A stretch of 64,000 nt of DNA from an uncultured Sphingopyxis sp. (GCF_900078365.1 NZ_LT598653.1:1860001-1924000); one strand, 5' to 3'. Counted from the stretch's first letter, positions 33,368-43,053 are shown. The notes: generated by a model not told the origin, from the sequence alone. Translations and numbers: made by a program.

Positions 33368-34498
33368 CTACCCGAGCAGCACCACCGGGCTGTCGGCGCG
33401 CCAGTGCATGCTCACCTTGTCGCCCCAGGTGAAATCCTCCTGGTCGCGGCGCGACAGGTTCGGGCGCGACACCCGGATGCGCGCGCCGGTCTCGAGCTCG
33501 ATCTCGAACAGCGTGATGTCGCCAAGATAGCGCATCCCCTTGATCGTCCCGCGCGCGAAATTGTGCCCCTCGGGCGCATCCTCGGCCGCCGACCTGACGG
33601 CCTTGCCTGCGCCGGGGACATGAAGATAGATTTTTTCGGGCCGCAGCGCGACCCAGACGCCGGCGCCGTGCGATCCTGTAACACCATGATTCAGATACAC
33701 TTTTCCAAGGCCCGGACAATCGACCGCAGCCCTGCCGGGCTCATCGACCGTCAGCCTGCCCTCGAACATATTCACTGACCCCACAAAGTCGGCGACGAAA
33801 CGGTTGGCGGGAAATTCGTATAGATCCGACGGCGTCGCAAGCTGCGCCACCTCGCCCTTGTTGATCACCGCGATCCGGCACGCCATCGACAGCGCCTCGT
33901 CCTGATCGTGGGTGACGGTGACGAAGGTGATGCCGACCTTTTCCTGCAATTCCGAAAGCTCGAACTGCATTTGTGCGCGCAGCTTCGCGTCGAGTGCCGA
34001 CAATGGCTCGTCGAGCAGCAGCACCTTCGGGCGCATGACGAGGCTGCGCGCGAGCGCGACGCGCTGGCGCTGCCCGCCCGACAACTGGTCGGGCATCCGG
34101 CGCTCGAATCCGCCGAGCTTGACCAGTTCGAGTGCTTCGGCGACGCGATCCTTGATTTCGCCCCCCTTTACGCCGGCGATCTTGAGACCATAGGCGACAT
34201 TGTCCGCAACGCTCATGTGCGGAAAAACGGCGTAGCTCTGGAACACCATATTCACCGGACGCCGGTTTGGCGGGATGCCGGCCATGTCCTGTCCGTCGAT
34301 CAGGATCTGCCCCTCGGTCGGCAGCTCGAACCCGGCGATCATGCGGAGCAAGGTCGTCTTGCCGCAACCCGAGGGGCCGAGGAGCACGAAGAATTCGCCG
34401 GCGTTGATGTCGAGGCTGACATTGTCGACCGCGGTCATCTTGCCGAAACGTTTCGAGACGTTGCGGATCCGGATGATCGGCGGGGCGGGTTCGGTCAT
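33368..34498 (-). CDS. potA: Polyamine ABC transporter ATP-binding protein (PotA/PotG-like)
   Basis: A 376-residue ATPase. Walker A is GPSGCGKT (41-48), the ABC signature is LSGGQRQRVALARSL, and Walker B VLLLDEP follows. A C-terminal TOBE domain (about 290-370) is present. It drives spermidine/putrescine import through the two permeases upstream. ATG 34498 lies two bases after the potI stop. It is the last gene of the minus-strand operon puuA1-puuB-puuA2-potF-potH-potI-potA. Confidence 0.93.
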   Translation of the reverse strand: MTEPAPPIIRIRNVSKRFGKMTAVDNVSLDINAGEFFVLLGPSGCGKTTLLRMIAGFELPTEGQILIDGQDMAGIPPNRRPVNMVFQSYAVFPHMSVADNVAYGLKIAGVKGGEIKDRVAEALELVKLGGFERRMPDQLSGGQRQRVALARSLVMRPKVLLLDEPLSALDAKLRAQMQFELSELQEKVGITFVTVTHDQDEALSMACRIAVINKGEVAQLATPSDLYEFPANRFVADFVGSVNMFEGRLTVDEPGRAAVDCPGLGKVYLNHGVTGSHGAGVWVALRPEKIYLHVPGAGKAVRSAAEDAPEGHNFARGTIKGMRYLGDITLFEIELETGARIRVSRPNLSRRDQEDFTWGDKVSMHWRADSPVVLLG

Positions 34499-34500
34499 GG

Positions 34501-35343
34501 TCAGTGGGTTTCCGCAATGGTTTTGACGCCCTGAAGCTTCAGCGCGAGGAAGGTCAGGATGACTGTCAGGACGATGAGCAGCGTCGATGCCGCATTGACC
34601 TCCGGCGTCACCGAGAAGCGGACCATCGAATAGACTTTCACCGGGAAGGTGATCGTGTCGGGGCCGCTGGTGAAATAGGTGATGACGAAATCGTCGAGGC
34701 TGAGCGTGAAGGACAGCAAGGCTCCCGCGACGAGCGCGGGCTTGAGGTGCGGAATCAGCACGTCGCGGAACATCTGCCACTCGCTCGCGCCCAAATCCTT
34801 CGCCGCCTCCTCCTGCTCGCGGTTGAAGCTCGCGAGGCGCGAACGCACCACCATCGTCACGAAGGGAAAGCAGAAGGTGATGTGCGCGATCGTGATCGCG
34901 CCCAGGTTGAACGGCCAGACGAGGCCGATCGGCCAGCCTATGCCCGCGAAGAACATCAGAAAGGCGACGCCGAGGCATATTTCGGGGACGATGATCGGCA
35001 ACGAGATCGTGCCGTCGACCGCGCCCTTCAGCGGAAAGCGGAAGCGCCACAGCATCACCGCCGAGACGGTGCCGAGCGCGAGGCTGACGATCGTCGCGAG
35101 CGCCGCGATGGTCAGCGAGTTGAGCAAGGCCTCGACGAGCTGGTCGTTGCCGAGCGCCTTCTCGTAATATTTCGTCGTGAAGCCGCGCCAGACGACGTTG
35201 CGCCTGCTGTCGTTGAAGCTGAAGATCACGAGCACGGCCAGCGGCGCATAAAGGAACAGCATCACCGCACCGACCCAAAGGCGCATCCATAGCCTGCGGC
35301 CATATTCGAGCGGCGTGCGCGGGCGGCGGGCGAAGAGCGCCAT
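34501..35343 (-). CDS. potI: Polyamine ABC transporter permease (PotI-like)
   Basis: A 280-residue inner-membrane permease with six hydrophobic segments. The cytoplasmic EAA-type loop is EEAAKDLGASEWQMFRDVLIP. The N-terminal helix reads AVMLFLYAPLAVLVIFSFND, a PotI/PotC feature. It pairs with PotH to form the channel. The start ATG 35343 shares one base with the potH stop (TGATG), indicating translational coupling. Confidence 0.92.
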   Translation of the reverse strand: MALFARRPRTPLEYGRRLWMRLWVGAVMLFLYAPLAVLVIFSFNDSRRNVVWRGFTTKYYEKALGNDQLVEALLNSLTIAALATIVSLALGTVSAVMLWRFRFPLKGAVDGTISLPIIVPEICLGVAFLMFFAGIGWPIGLVWPFNLGAITIAHITFCFPFVTMVVRSRLASFNREQEEAAKDLGASEWQMFRDVLIPHLKPALVAGALLSFTLSLDDFVITYFTSGPDTITFPVKVYSMVRFSVTPEVNAASTLLIVLTVILTFLALKLQGVKTIAETH

Positions 35344-36248
35344 CAACCCGCCTCCGGCACCTTCCGGCGCATCGACTGGATCGCGATCAGCGCGAACATC
35401 GCATAGATCAGCAGGAAGGAGAGGGCGGCGCCGAAGGGCCAGTCGTTCGCTTTCTTGAACTGGCGCTCGATGACGTTGGCGATCATCTGGCTGTCGGTCC
35501 CGCCCATCAGGTCGGGGGTCAGATAGGCGCCGAGCGCGGGGATCAGCGTGATCATCACCCCCGCGACGATACCCGGCGCCGTGAGCGGGACGACGATACG
35601 GATGATCGTGCGAAAATGGCCCGCGCCAAGGTCGAGGCTCGCCTCGATCAGGCTGCGGTCGAGCCGGTCGAGCGCGGCGTAGAGCGGCAGCACCATGAAG
35701 GGCAGGTGGACGTAGACGAGCCCGAAGACGAGCGCGAAATTGTTGAAGAGCAGCGGCACCGGTTCCCATGTCGGCAGCGGCTGGAGGCCGGCGAGCGTCT
35801 TGAGCCAGCTCGCGCCTTCCCACAGCGCGCCGAGCCCCTTGTTGGCATAGCCCTGCGTCCCGAGCAGCATCATCAGCGCATAGGTGCGGATGAGCAAATT
35901 GGTCCAGAAGGGCAGCATGATGGCGAGGAGCAGCCACGGCCGCCACTTCTCGCTCGCGAAGGTGATCGCCATCGCGACCGGGAAACCGACGATCAGGCAA
36001 ATCAGCGTGACGAGCGCCGCGATCGCGAAACTCTTGCCAAAGATGGTGAGATAGAGCCATTCGGTCGCGCGCTTGTAATTGTCGAGCGTGCCCGAGATTG
36101 CGATGTCGGCAAGGCCCCTGTTCTCGCCGAAGCTGTAGAGCCAGAGGATCGCCATGGGCAGGAGGAAGAAGAGGAGGACCCACAAGAAGGTGGGCAGCGA
36201 GACGGCCGCGAAGACGCGCCTGTTCGTTCTCCAGTCCTGCCCGGCCAT
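35343..36248 (-). CDS. potH: Polyamine ABC transporter permease (PotH-like)
   Basis: A 301-residue permease. The N-terminal helix LPTFLWVLLFFLLPMAILWLYSF is followed by five others and by the EAA loop EASLDLGAGHFRTIIRIVVP. It is the partner permease of PotI. ATG 36248 lies 22 bp after the potF stop; the gene ends in the TGATG overlap with potI. Confidence 0.92.
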   Translation of the reverse strand: MAGQDWRTNRRVFAAVSLPTFLWVLLFFLLPMAILWLYSFGENRGLADIAISGTLDNYKRATEWLYLTIFGKSFAIAALVTLICLIVGFPVAMAITFASEKWRPWLLLAIMLPFWTNLLIRTYALMMLLGTQGYANKGLGALWEGASWLKTLAGLQPLPTWEPVPLLFNNFALVFGLVYVHLPFMVLPLYAALDRLDRSLIEASLDLGAGHFRTIIRIVVPLTAPGIVAGVMITLIPALGAYLTPDLMGGTDSQMIANVIERQFKKANDWPFGAALSFLLIYAMFALIAIQSMRRKVPEAG

Positions 36249-36270
36249 CCCCCGATGCCCCTTTCAGGTT

Positions 36271-37377
36271 TCAGGCCGCTCGCACCCTCGTGAAGGCTTC
36301 CTCGAACAGCGGCTGAAGCTCGGGGTCGAAGCGCGCATATTCGCATTTCGCCAAGGCTTCGGCGGGCGGGAAGATCACCGGATTGTTGCTGTAGCTGGCG
36401 GGCATCAGCTTGCGCGCCGCGGTGTTGGGCGTCGGATAGAGGATCGTCTCGGTGATATGCTTGTCGACATTGGCGTCGAGGATATAGTTGATGAAGGCAT
36501 GCGCATTCTTCGGGTGCGGCGCGCCTTTCGGGATGCACAGATTGTCCGAGTTGAGCTGGCTGCCTTCCTTGGGGATGACGAAGTCGATGTCCTTGTCCTC
36601 GAGCATCGCCTGCGCGATGTCGCCATTATATTCGAGCACGACGTCGCAATCGCCCTTCAGCAGCAGGTCCTGCCCGTCGTCCTCGTGGAATTTCTTCACA
36701 TTGGGCTTTTGCTTGATCATCATCCTTTCGATCGTCGCGATGTCCGCGGGGGTCAGCGCGTTGACCGATTTGCCGAGATATTTGCCGTAGAGCCGGAACA
36801 TGTCGCCGGCCTCCGACAGCCAGGCGATGCGGCCGGCATATTCGGGGCTGTCGAACAGGACTTTCCAGCTGTCGGGCGGCGACGACACCTTCGACTTGCG
36901 ATAGCCGATGCCGGTCACGAGCCAGGTGTAGGGCATCGAATATTTGCGCTGCAGATCATATTCGACGTTGATGTAGGCCGGATCGATATTCCGCTTGTTC
37001 GGAATGAGGCTATGGTCGAGCGGCAGCAGCATGTCGGCCTTCGTCATCCGCTCGACGAAGTCGTTCGACGGCACGATCACGTCGTAGCCGGGGTTGCCCG
37101 CCTTGAATTTGGCGAACAGCACGTCGTTGCTGTCGAACAGGTCCATCGTCACATCGACGCCCGTTGCTTCCTTGAAACCGTCGAGCGTATTCTCGCCGAT
37201 ATAGGTGTCCCAATTATAGAAGTTGAGCTTGGCCTCCTCGCCGTTCGCGAGCGTCTTGCCGCCCTGCTTGCCGCACGCGGCGAGCCCGCCGAAACTGATC
37301 CCGACCGCCGCGGCGCCGAGCGCCTGGAGCAGCGAGCGACGCCCGCGGGTTTGCTTGATCAGTTCGTTGAAATCCAT
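36271..37377 (-). CDS. potF: Polyamine ABC transporter substrate-binding protein (PotF-like)
   Basis: A 368-residue periplasmic binding protein. The N-terminus has RRSLLQALGAAAVGISFGGLAAC, with a twin-Arg pair and a LAAC lipobox, so it is probably an exported lipoprotein. The mature start LNFYNWDTYIGENTLDGF is typical of PotD/PotF. Trp and Asp/Glu residues that cradle the polyamine (NWDTYI, PYTWLVTGIGY) are present. ATG 37377 follows GGGAGG. It is preceded by the puuA2 gene at 91 bp. Confidence 0.9.
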   Translation of the reverse strand: MDFNELIKQTRGRRSLLQALGAAAVGISFGGLAACGKQGGKTLANGEEAKLNFYNWDTYIGENTLDGFKEATGVDVTMDLFDSNDVLFAKFKAGNPGYDVIVPSNDFVERMTKADMLLPLDHSLIPNKRNIDPAYINVEYDLQRKYSMPYTWLVTGIGYRKSKVSSPPDSWKVLFDSPEYAGRIAWLSEAGDMFRLYGKYLGKSVNALTPADIATIERMMIKQKPNVKKFHEDDGQDLLLKGDCDVVLEYNGDIAQAMLEDKDIDFVIPKEGSQLNSDNLCIPKGAPHPKNAHAFINYILDANVDKHITETILYPTPNTAARKLMPASYSNNPVIFPPAEALAKCEYARFDPELQPLFEEAFTRVRAA

Positions 37378-37468
37378 GGCCGGCCTCCCTGTATGGACCT
37401 CAAGCTGACTCAATAGGGGCGGCTTGGAAAGAGGCATTTTTGCGCTGTGCCGAGAATCGTTGAAACTT

Positions 37469-38860
37469 TCATGCGTTGCGCAGATACCAGTCGTAATCGA
37501 GCGTCGGCACGGCGCTGAAATAAACATCCTGTTCGACGCGCTTCACGATGCTGAACATGTCGACGAACCGCTCGCCGAGATAGTCGCGCATCAGCCCCGA
37601 CGCGTGGAAGCGGTCGACCGCGGCGAACCAGTTCGACGGGGGCTTGTCCTCGCTGCTGTTGTCGCGGTCGTATCCGTTGCCGACGACCGCGGGACCTGGA
37701 TCGGCCCTGGTCGCCATGCCATGGTGCATCCCCGCGAGCACCGCCGCTGCGGCGAGATAGGGGTTGGCGTCGGCGCCGCACGCGCGATGCTCGACATGGC
37801 GGCTCGGCGGCGGGCCGACGGGTATGCGGAACGACACCGTGCGGTTGTTGACCCCCCAGGTCGGCGCGACGGGGGCGTAGCTGTTCGCCTTGAAACGGCG
37901 ATAGCTGTTCGCGTGCGGGGCGAAGAGGGCGAAGCCGTCGCCGACGCTGCCGATCATGCCGCCGATCGCGTGGCGCAGCGCGGGCGCGCCTTCGGGATCG
38001 TCGCTCGCGAAGATATTGCGGCCCGCCTCGTCATCGACCGAAACGTGGATGTGCATGCCGCTGCCCGCCTGATCGGCGAAGGGCTTAGCCATGAAGGTCG
38101 CCTCGAGGCCGTGCGCCTGCGCGATCGCCTTGACGAGGCGCTTGTACATGATCGCATCGTCGCAGGCGCGCAGCGCGTCGGGCTTGTGGCGGAGGGTCAG
38201 TTCGAACTGGCCGGGCGCGAATTCGGAGATGGCGCTTTCGAGCGGCAAGCCCTGCACGTCGGTCGCGGCGTAGAGCGCGTCGAAGAAGGGACGGAAGTCA
38301 TCGAGTTCGCGCAGGCCATAGACCTCGACATTACGCGGGGCGCTGCGGCTGTAGCCGGGTCGGGCGGGGCGGATGCTCCCGTCGCGCGCGCGGCGCGGGT
38401 CGACGAGGTAGAATTCGAGCTCGACCGCGAGCACCGGAATGAGGCCATCGGCGGCGAAACGGTCGACGACGCGGCCCAGCACATGGCGCGGGTCGAGGTC
38501 GTGAGGGGTGCCGTCGAGCTCGTAGAAATCGACGAGAAATTGCGCGGCACGATCGCCGCCCCATGGCGTGCGGACGAGGGTGCCGGGAACCGGCTTCATC
38601 GATCGGTCGGCGTCGCCATCCTCCCAGACGAGGCCGGTTTCGACCGTATCCTGCCCGGTGATGTCGACGACGGTGATCGATCCCGGCATCATGCGGCCGC
38701 TGTCATAGACCGCGAGCACTTCGTGCTGCCGCAACCGCTTGCCGCGCGGGACGCCGCCCATGTCGGTGTAGATCATCTCGATCGAATCGACGCCGGGGTT
38801 CGCCTTGAAGAAGGCCTCCGCCTCGGAGCGCGGCGCGATCACGCCCGATGACTTCGACAT
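37469..38860 (-). CDS. Gamma-glutamylputrescine synthetase-like (glutamine synthetase family), copy 2
   Basis: A 463-residue enzyme of the GS-III/PuuA group. Motifs include the N-terminal beta-grasp segment EMIYTDMGGVPRGK, the metal ligands ELEFYLVDPRR and GSGMHIHVSV, and the C-terminal RTVSFRIPVG and GADANPYLAAAAVL. It would ligate glutamate to putrescine (or another amine) with ATP. ATG 38860 follows AAGGAGCC. It lies 10 bp after the oxidase gene in the operon. The two PuuA-like proteins differ enough that one may use another amine. Confidence 0.85.
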   Translation of the reverse strand: MSKSSGVIAPRSEAEAFFKANPGVDSIEMIYTDMGGVPRGKRLRQHEVLAVYDSGRMMPGSITVVDITGQDTVETGLVWEDGDADRSMKPVPGTLVRTPWGGDRAAQFLVDFYELDGTPHDLDPRHVLGRVVDRFAADGLIPVLAVELEFYLVDPRRARDGSIRPARPGYSRSAPRNVEVYGLRELDDFRPFFDALYAATDVQGLPLESAISEFAPGQFELTLRHKPDALRACDDAIMYKRLVKAIAQAHGLEATFMAKPFADQAGSGMHIHVSVDDEAGRNIFASDDPEGAPALRHAIGGMIGSVGDGFALFAPHANSYRRFKANSYAPVAPTWGVNNRTVSFRIPVGPPPSRHVEHRACGADANPYLAAAAVLAGMHHGMATRADPGPAVVGNGYDRDNSSEDKPPSNWFAAVDRFHASGLMRDYLGERFVDMFSIVKRVEQDVYFSAVPTLDYDWYLRNA

Positions 38861-38870
38861 ATAGGCTCCT

Positions 38871-40133
38871 TCACCCCAACCGGTCGCGCAGCGCATACCA
38901 GAGCAGCCCGAGCGTGGCGAGCGGGCGGCGCAGCCATTCTCCGCCCGGGAAGGGCCGCGACGGCAGGCTCGCCAGAACGTCGAAGCGTTCGGCGGTTCCC
39001 GCCATCGCTTCGGCGATCAGCTCGCCCGCGAGCGTCGTCACCAGCGCGCCGTGGCCCGAAAATCCGTGCGCGTAGAAGATGTTCCCGCGCCGTCCGATAT
39101 GCGGCAAACGGTTCATCGTTACCGCCACCGCGCCGCCCCAGCCATAGTCGATCCTTGCACCGGCAATCTGCGGGAAAACCTGTGCCATGAACGGCCGCAC
39201 AAATGCAGCTATGTCGCGCGGCGGCGTCTGCGAGTGACGCTCGCCGCCGCCGAAGATCAGCCTTTTGTCGGCCGACAGGCGGAAATAGTTGAGCACGAAG
39301 CGGCTGTCGGCGACCGCGGCGTCGGTGGGCAGCAGTTCGTCGGCATTGGCGAGCGGCGCGGTCGCGATATTATAGTTCATGATCGGCACGGTATAGCGGC
39401 CGAAATCGGGTTCGAGATCGCCGATCCAGCTGTCGGTTGCATTGATGAAATAGCGGGCTTCGACCGAAGCGTCGCGGGTGAGCAATTCGCCCGGATCGAA
39501 ATCGAGGAGGCCTTCCACCCGCCATCCCTCGACGATGCGAACCCCGGCGGTCTCCGCCGCCTTCGCCAGCCCGATCGCATAATTCAGCGGGTGGAAATGC
39601 CCGCCACGCGGATCGTAGATGCCGCCATGATAGAGTGGGCTCGCGATGTGAGCGCCCATGGCGGCCTTGGCGACAATATCGCTTGGATAGCCGAAGCGCG
39701 TGGCGAGGTAATCGGCCTCGCGCCGCATCGCGTCGAAATCCTTGTGCGTCCACGCCGCCTCCAGATGGCCGGCTTTGAGGTCGCAGGCGATGGCGTGCTG
39801 CGCGATCCGAGCTTTCACGCGATTGTCGCGCCAGCAAAGGTCGAACAGGGCATCGGCGCGTTCGCGGCCAAATTCCGCTTCGAGTTCCGACGCCGTCCAG
39901 CGGAGGCCCGGAACCAGTTGTCCGCCGTTGCGTCCCGAGGCGCCGAAGCCGATATGCTCGGCTTCGAACAGGATCACCGAAAAACCGCGCTCGGCGCACG
40001 CGAGCGCCGCGCTGAGCCCCGTGAAGCCGCCGCCGATCACGGCAACGTCGCATGCGAGATCGCCTTCGAATGCGCGCGGTCGCCAGTCGTGCGCGGTCGC
40101 GGCATAATAGCTGTGGCTGAGCGGATCGGTCAT
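38871..40133 (-). CDS. puuB: Gamma-glutamylputrescine oxidase-like FAD oxidoreductase (PuuB-like)
   Basis: A 420-residue FAD enzyme of the DAO family. The dinucleotide fold is DVAVIGGGFTGLSAALACAERG, followed by FGASGRNGGQLVPGLRW; the C-terminal glycine-rich HGFSGHGALVTT closes the FAD site. In the Puu pathway it oxidises gamma-glutamylputrescine to gamma-glutamyl-aminobutyraldehyde, releasing ammonia and hydrogen peroxide. ATG 40133 lies 14 bp after the puuA1 stop. The aldehyde dehydrogenase (PuuC) that would follow is missing here. Confidence 0.88.
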   Translation of the reverse strand: MTDPLSHSYYAATAHDWRPRAFEGDLACDVAVIGGGFTGLSAALACAERGFSVILFEAEHIGFGASGRNGGQLVPGLRWTASELEAEFGRERADALFDLCWRDNRVKARIAQHAIACDLKAGHLEAAWTHKDFDAMRREADYLATRFGYPSDIVAKAAMGAHIASPLYHGGIYDPRGGHFHPLNYAIGLAKAAETAGVRIVEGWRVEGLLDFDPGELLTRDASVEARYFINATDSWIGDLEPDFGRYTVPIMNYNIATAPLANADELLPTDAAVADSRFVLNYFRLSADKRLIFGGGERHSQTPPRDIAAFVRPFMAQVFPQIAGARIDYGWGGAVAVTMNRLPHIGRRGNIFYAHGFSGHGALVTTLAGELIAEAMAGTAERFDVLASLPSRPFPGGEWLRRPLATLGLLWYALRDRLG

Positions 40134-40147
40134 CGCCGGCGCGCGGA

Positions 40148-41494
40148 TCAGACCCGCATCAGCAGATGTTCGCGTTCCCAGCTCGACACCACCGATTGAT
40201 AGTTGAACAGCTCATAATCCTTCACCGCGAAGAAGATTTCGAAGAAATCGTCGCCGAGCAGGTTGCGGACCTTCTTGCACGAGGCGAAGCGGTCGAGCGC
40301 GGCTTCCAGGGTGCGCGGCAGAGTGCGTGCGCGATTATAGGCGCTGCCGCTGATCGGCTTGGGCGGGACCATGCGGTCGACCATGCCGATATAGCCGCAG
40401 ACGAGCGACGCCGCGATGGCGAGATAGGGATTGCTGTCGGCGCCGGGCAGGCGGTTTTCGACGCGGCGGTTGTGCTTGTCGGCGATCGGCACGCGAAAGC
40501 CGCAGCTCCGGTTATCCTCGCCCCACTGGACGTTGATCGGCGCGGCGCTGTCGGGGCGCATGCGACGGAAACTGTTCACATTGGGCGCCCACATCGGCGA
40601 GATTTGCGGCATGAAGCGGATCAGCCCGGCGATATAGCTGCGGAACGCCGCGCTGTCGCGGCCGTTGGCGGTCGCGAACAGGTTGCGCCCGGTTTCGGCG
40701 TCGACGACCGACTGATGGAGGTGCATCGCGCTGCCCGGCTGGCCCGCCATCGGGTTCGCCATGAAAGTCGCGTAGACATCATGCTGCTTCGCGACGTTAC
40801 GCACGACGCGCTTGAACAGGAAGACCTCGTCGGCGAGGCGCAGCGGGTCGCCGTGGATGAAGTTCACCTCGAGTTGCGCGGCGCCCATTTCGTGGATCAT
40901 CGTGTCGATGTCGAGCCCCATCAGCTCGCAATCGTCATAGATATGATCGATGATGTCCTCATATTCGTTCATCGCCTCGAGCCCGTAGGGCTGGCTGGCG
41001 CTTTCGCTGCGCCCCGACTGGCCGGTCGGCGGGGTCAATGGGAAGTCGGGGTCGGTGTTCTGCGAGACGAGGTAGAATTCGACCTCGGGCGCGATGATCG
41101 GCTTCCAGCCCTTGTCCGCGTAGAGGCCGAGCACTTTCTTGAGGATCGTGCGCGGCGCGATGTCGACCTCGGTTCCGTCGCCGTTATAGGCGTCGGCGAT
41201 GACGAAGGCGGTCGGCGAGGTGAAGCCCGGCGCGACGCAGATCGTATCGGGGTCGGCAAGCAGTATCTTGTCGGGATCCTTGTCCCAAATGTCGTCGATG
41301 TCCTCGGGATAATGGCCGTCGATCGTGCAGATGAACACGCTGCCCGGAATGCGCAGCGATTTGTCCTTGACCGATGAGAGGAACTTCTTGGCCGGCAACA
41401 CCTTGCCGCGCTGAACCCCGTTGATGTCGGGGACGATACATTCGACTTCGTCGATCTTATGATCGCTGATCCATTGTTCCAGATTGACTGACAT
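40148..41494 (-). CDS. puuA: Gamma-glutamylputrescine synthetase-like (glutamine synthetase family), copy 1
   Basis: A 448-residue enzyme. The N-terminal segment VECIVPDINGVQRGKVLPAK is a PuuA mark; the metal and ATP sites show EVEFYLVSQN, GAAQLEVNFIHGDP, GSAMHLHQSV and SCGFRVPI. It is the first gene of the seven-gene minus-strand operon, likely transcribed from 41495-41630. Reaction: glutamate plus putrescine to gamma-glutamylputrescine. ATG 41494 is chosen because the family motif begins close by and the upstream frame lacks family similarity. Confidence 0.88.
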   Translation of the reverse strand: MSVNLEQWISDHKIDEVECIVPDINGVQRGKVLPAKKFLSSVKDKSLRIPGSVFICTIDGHYPEDIDDIWDKDPDKILLADPDTICVAPGFTSPTAFVIADAYNGDGTEVDIAPRTILKKVLGLYADKGWKPIIAPEVEFYLVSQNTDPDFPLTPPTGQSGRSESASQPYGLEAMNEYEDIIDHIYDDCELMGLDIDTMIHEMGAAQLEVNFIHGDPLRLADEVFLFKRVVRNVAKQHDVYATFMANPMAGQPGSAMHLHQSVVDAETGRNLFATANGRDSAAFRSYIAGLIRFMPQISPMWAPNVNSFRRMRPDSAAPINVQWGEDNRSCGFRVPIADKHNRRVENRLPGADSNPYLAIAASLVCGYIGMVDRMVPPKPISGSAYNRARTLPRTLEAALDRFASCKKVRNLLGDDFFEIFFAVKDYELFNYQSVVSSWEREHLLMRV

Positions 41495-41632
41495 GCGCCC
41501 CCGATTGGGCCGAGGAGCCGGCCCGCTTGTGGAAGGGGCAGCGTATCGCATGACCGGGCGAAGTGCCAGAGGGGCGGTTATTCGGCCATTTTCGCTGTTG
41601 CCAGCGGTACGGCGGCGCGTCAGATTAAACGC

Positions 41633-41717
41633 CGTCATTGCGAGCGAAGCGAAGCAATCCAGCGCGGTTTACGCCTGCTCTGGATTGCCGCGTCGCCTTC
41701 GGCTCCTCGCAATGACG
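41633..41717. repeat. Palindromic intergenic repeat (GTCATTGCGAG type)
   Basis: CGTCATTGCGAG at 41633-41644 and its complement CTCGCAATGACG at 41706-41717 bound an 85-bp element; inside, CAATCCA (41655-41661) pairs with TGGATTG (41681-41687). It lies between divergent puuA and the second aminotransferase gene. This is a different family from the GATCCCGG REP-like copies. Confidence 0.75.
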
Positions 41718-41739
41718 AGGCTTGGGGAGATAAGCGGCT

Positions 41740-43053
41740 ATGAGAGGTGACAACGACCAGCTAGCCGCCTTCTGGATGCCCTTCACCGCGAACCGCGCCT
41801 TCAAGAGCCAGCCGCGTCAGCTCGTCTCGGCGAGCGGCATGTTCTATCGGTCGAGCGACGGGCGCGAGATCCTCGACGGGACATCGGGTCTATGGTGCAG
41901 CAACGCCGGCCATTGCCGCCCCGAAATCAGCGAGGCGATTGCGAAGGCGGCCGCGACGCTCGATTTCGCGCCGACCTTTCAGCTCGGCCACCCGCTGCCG
42001 TTCGAACTGGCGCAGCGGCTCGGCGACCTGATGCCTGCGGGGCTCGACCGCATATTCTTTACCAACAGCGGCTCCGAATCGGTTGATACGGCACTGAAAA
42101 TTGCGCTCGCTATCCAGCGCGCGAAAGGAGAGGGGACGCGGACGCGGCTGATCGGGCGCGAGCGCGGCTATCACGGCACCGGCTTCGGGGGGATCAGCGT
42201 CGGCGGGATCGTCAGCAATCGCCGGACCTGGCCGGGGCTGCCCGGGGTCGACCATCTCCGCCACACGCACGACGTTGCGCGCAACGCCTTCACACGCGGC
42301 TTTCCGCAGCATGGCGCCGAGCTCGCCGACGATCTCCAGCGCCTCGTCGACCTGCACGGCGCCGAAACGATCGCCGCGGTGATCGTCGAACCGATGGCGG
42401 GATCGACCGGGGTGCTTTTGCCGCCCGTCGGCTATCTCCAGCGTCTGCGCGAGATTTGCGACCGGCACGGCATCATTCTGATCTTCGACGAGGTGATCAC
42501 CGCCTTCGGGCGCGTCGGCGGCGCGACGGCGTCCGAAGCCTGGGGCGTGACGCCGGACATCGTCACCATGGCGAAGGGGCTCACCAACGCGGCGGTGCCG
42601 ATGGGGGCGGTGGCGGTGAAGCGCGAACTGCACGATGCGGTGCTGGACAGCGTGCCGGGCGGGATCGAGCTGTTCCACGGCTATACCTATTCGGGCCACC
42701 CGCTGGCGAGCGCGGCGGGGCTCGCGGCGCTCGACCTTTATGCGCGAGAAGGCCTGTTCGACCGCGCGAACGAACTCGCTTCCTATTGGGAGGATGCGGC
42801 GCACAGCCTGAAAGGGCGGCGCCATATCATCGACATCCGTACGATCGGGCTCGTCGCGGGGATCGAACTCGAACCGCGTCCGGGGGCGCCCACCGCGCGC
42901 GCGATGGAGCTGTTCCACGCCTGTTTCGACAATGGGCTGCTCGTCCGCGCGACGGGCGACATCATCGCGCTGTCGCCGCCGCTGATCGTCGAAAAGCCGC
43001 AGATCGACGAGATGTTCGGACGGATCGCCGATCTGCTGAGCGCAATCGACTAG
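41740..43053 (+). CDS. Class III aminotransferase (beta-alanine/omega-amino acid:pyruvate type)
   Basis: A 437-residue PLP enzyme. Lys of TMAKGLTNAAVPMGAV (about K279) binds PLP; LIFDEVITAFGRVG holds the cofactor Asp; GTSGLWCSNAGHCRPEI is the active-site entrance. The sequence MPFTANRAFKSQPR is typical of beta-alanine-pyruvate aminotransferases. In this locus it could transaminate GABA, beta-alanine or polyamine-derived aminoaldehydes. ATG 41740 is preceded by GGGGAG; it is divergent from puuA and ends in a CTAG shared with the convergent histidine kinase gene. Confidence 0.88.
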   Translation: MRGDNDQLAAFWMPFTANRAFKSQPRQLVSASGMFYRSSDGREILDGTSGLWCSNAGHCRPEISEAIAKAAATLDFAPTFQLGHPLPFELAQRLGDLMPAGLDRIFFTNSGSESVDTALKIALAIQRAKGEGTRTRLIGRERGYHGTGFGGISVGGIVSNRRTWPGLPGVDHLRHTHDVARNAFTRGFPQHGAELADDLQRLVDLHGAETIAAVIVEPMAGSTGVLLPPVGYLQRLREICDRHGIILIFDEVITAFGRVGGATASEAWGVTPDIVTMAKGLTNAAVPMGAVAVKRELHDAVLDSVPGGIELFHGYTYSGHPLASAAGLAALDLYAREGLFDRANELASYWEDAAHSLKGRRHIIDIRTIGLVAGIELEPRPGAPTARAMELFHACFDNGLLVRATGDIIALSPPLIVEKPQIDEMFGRIADLLSAID

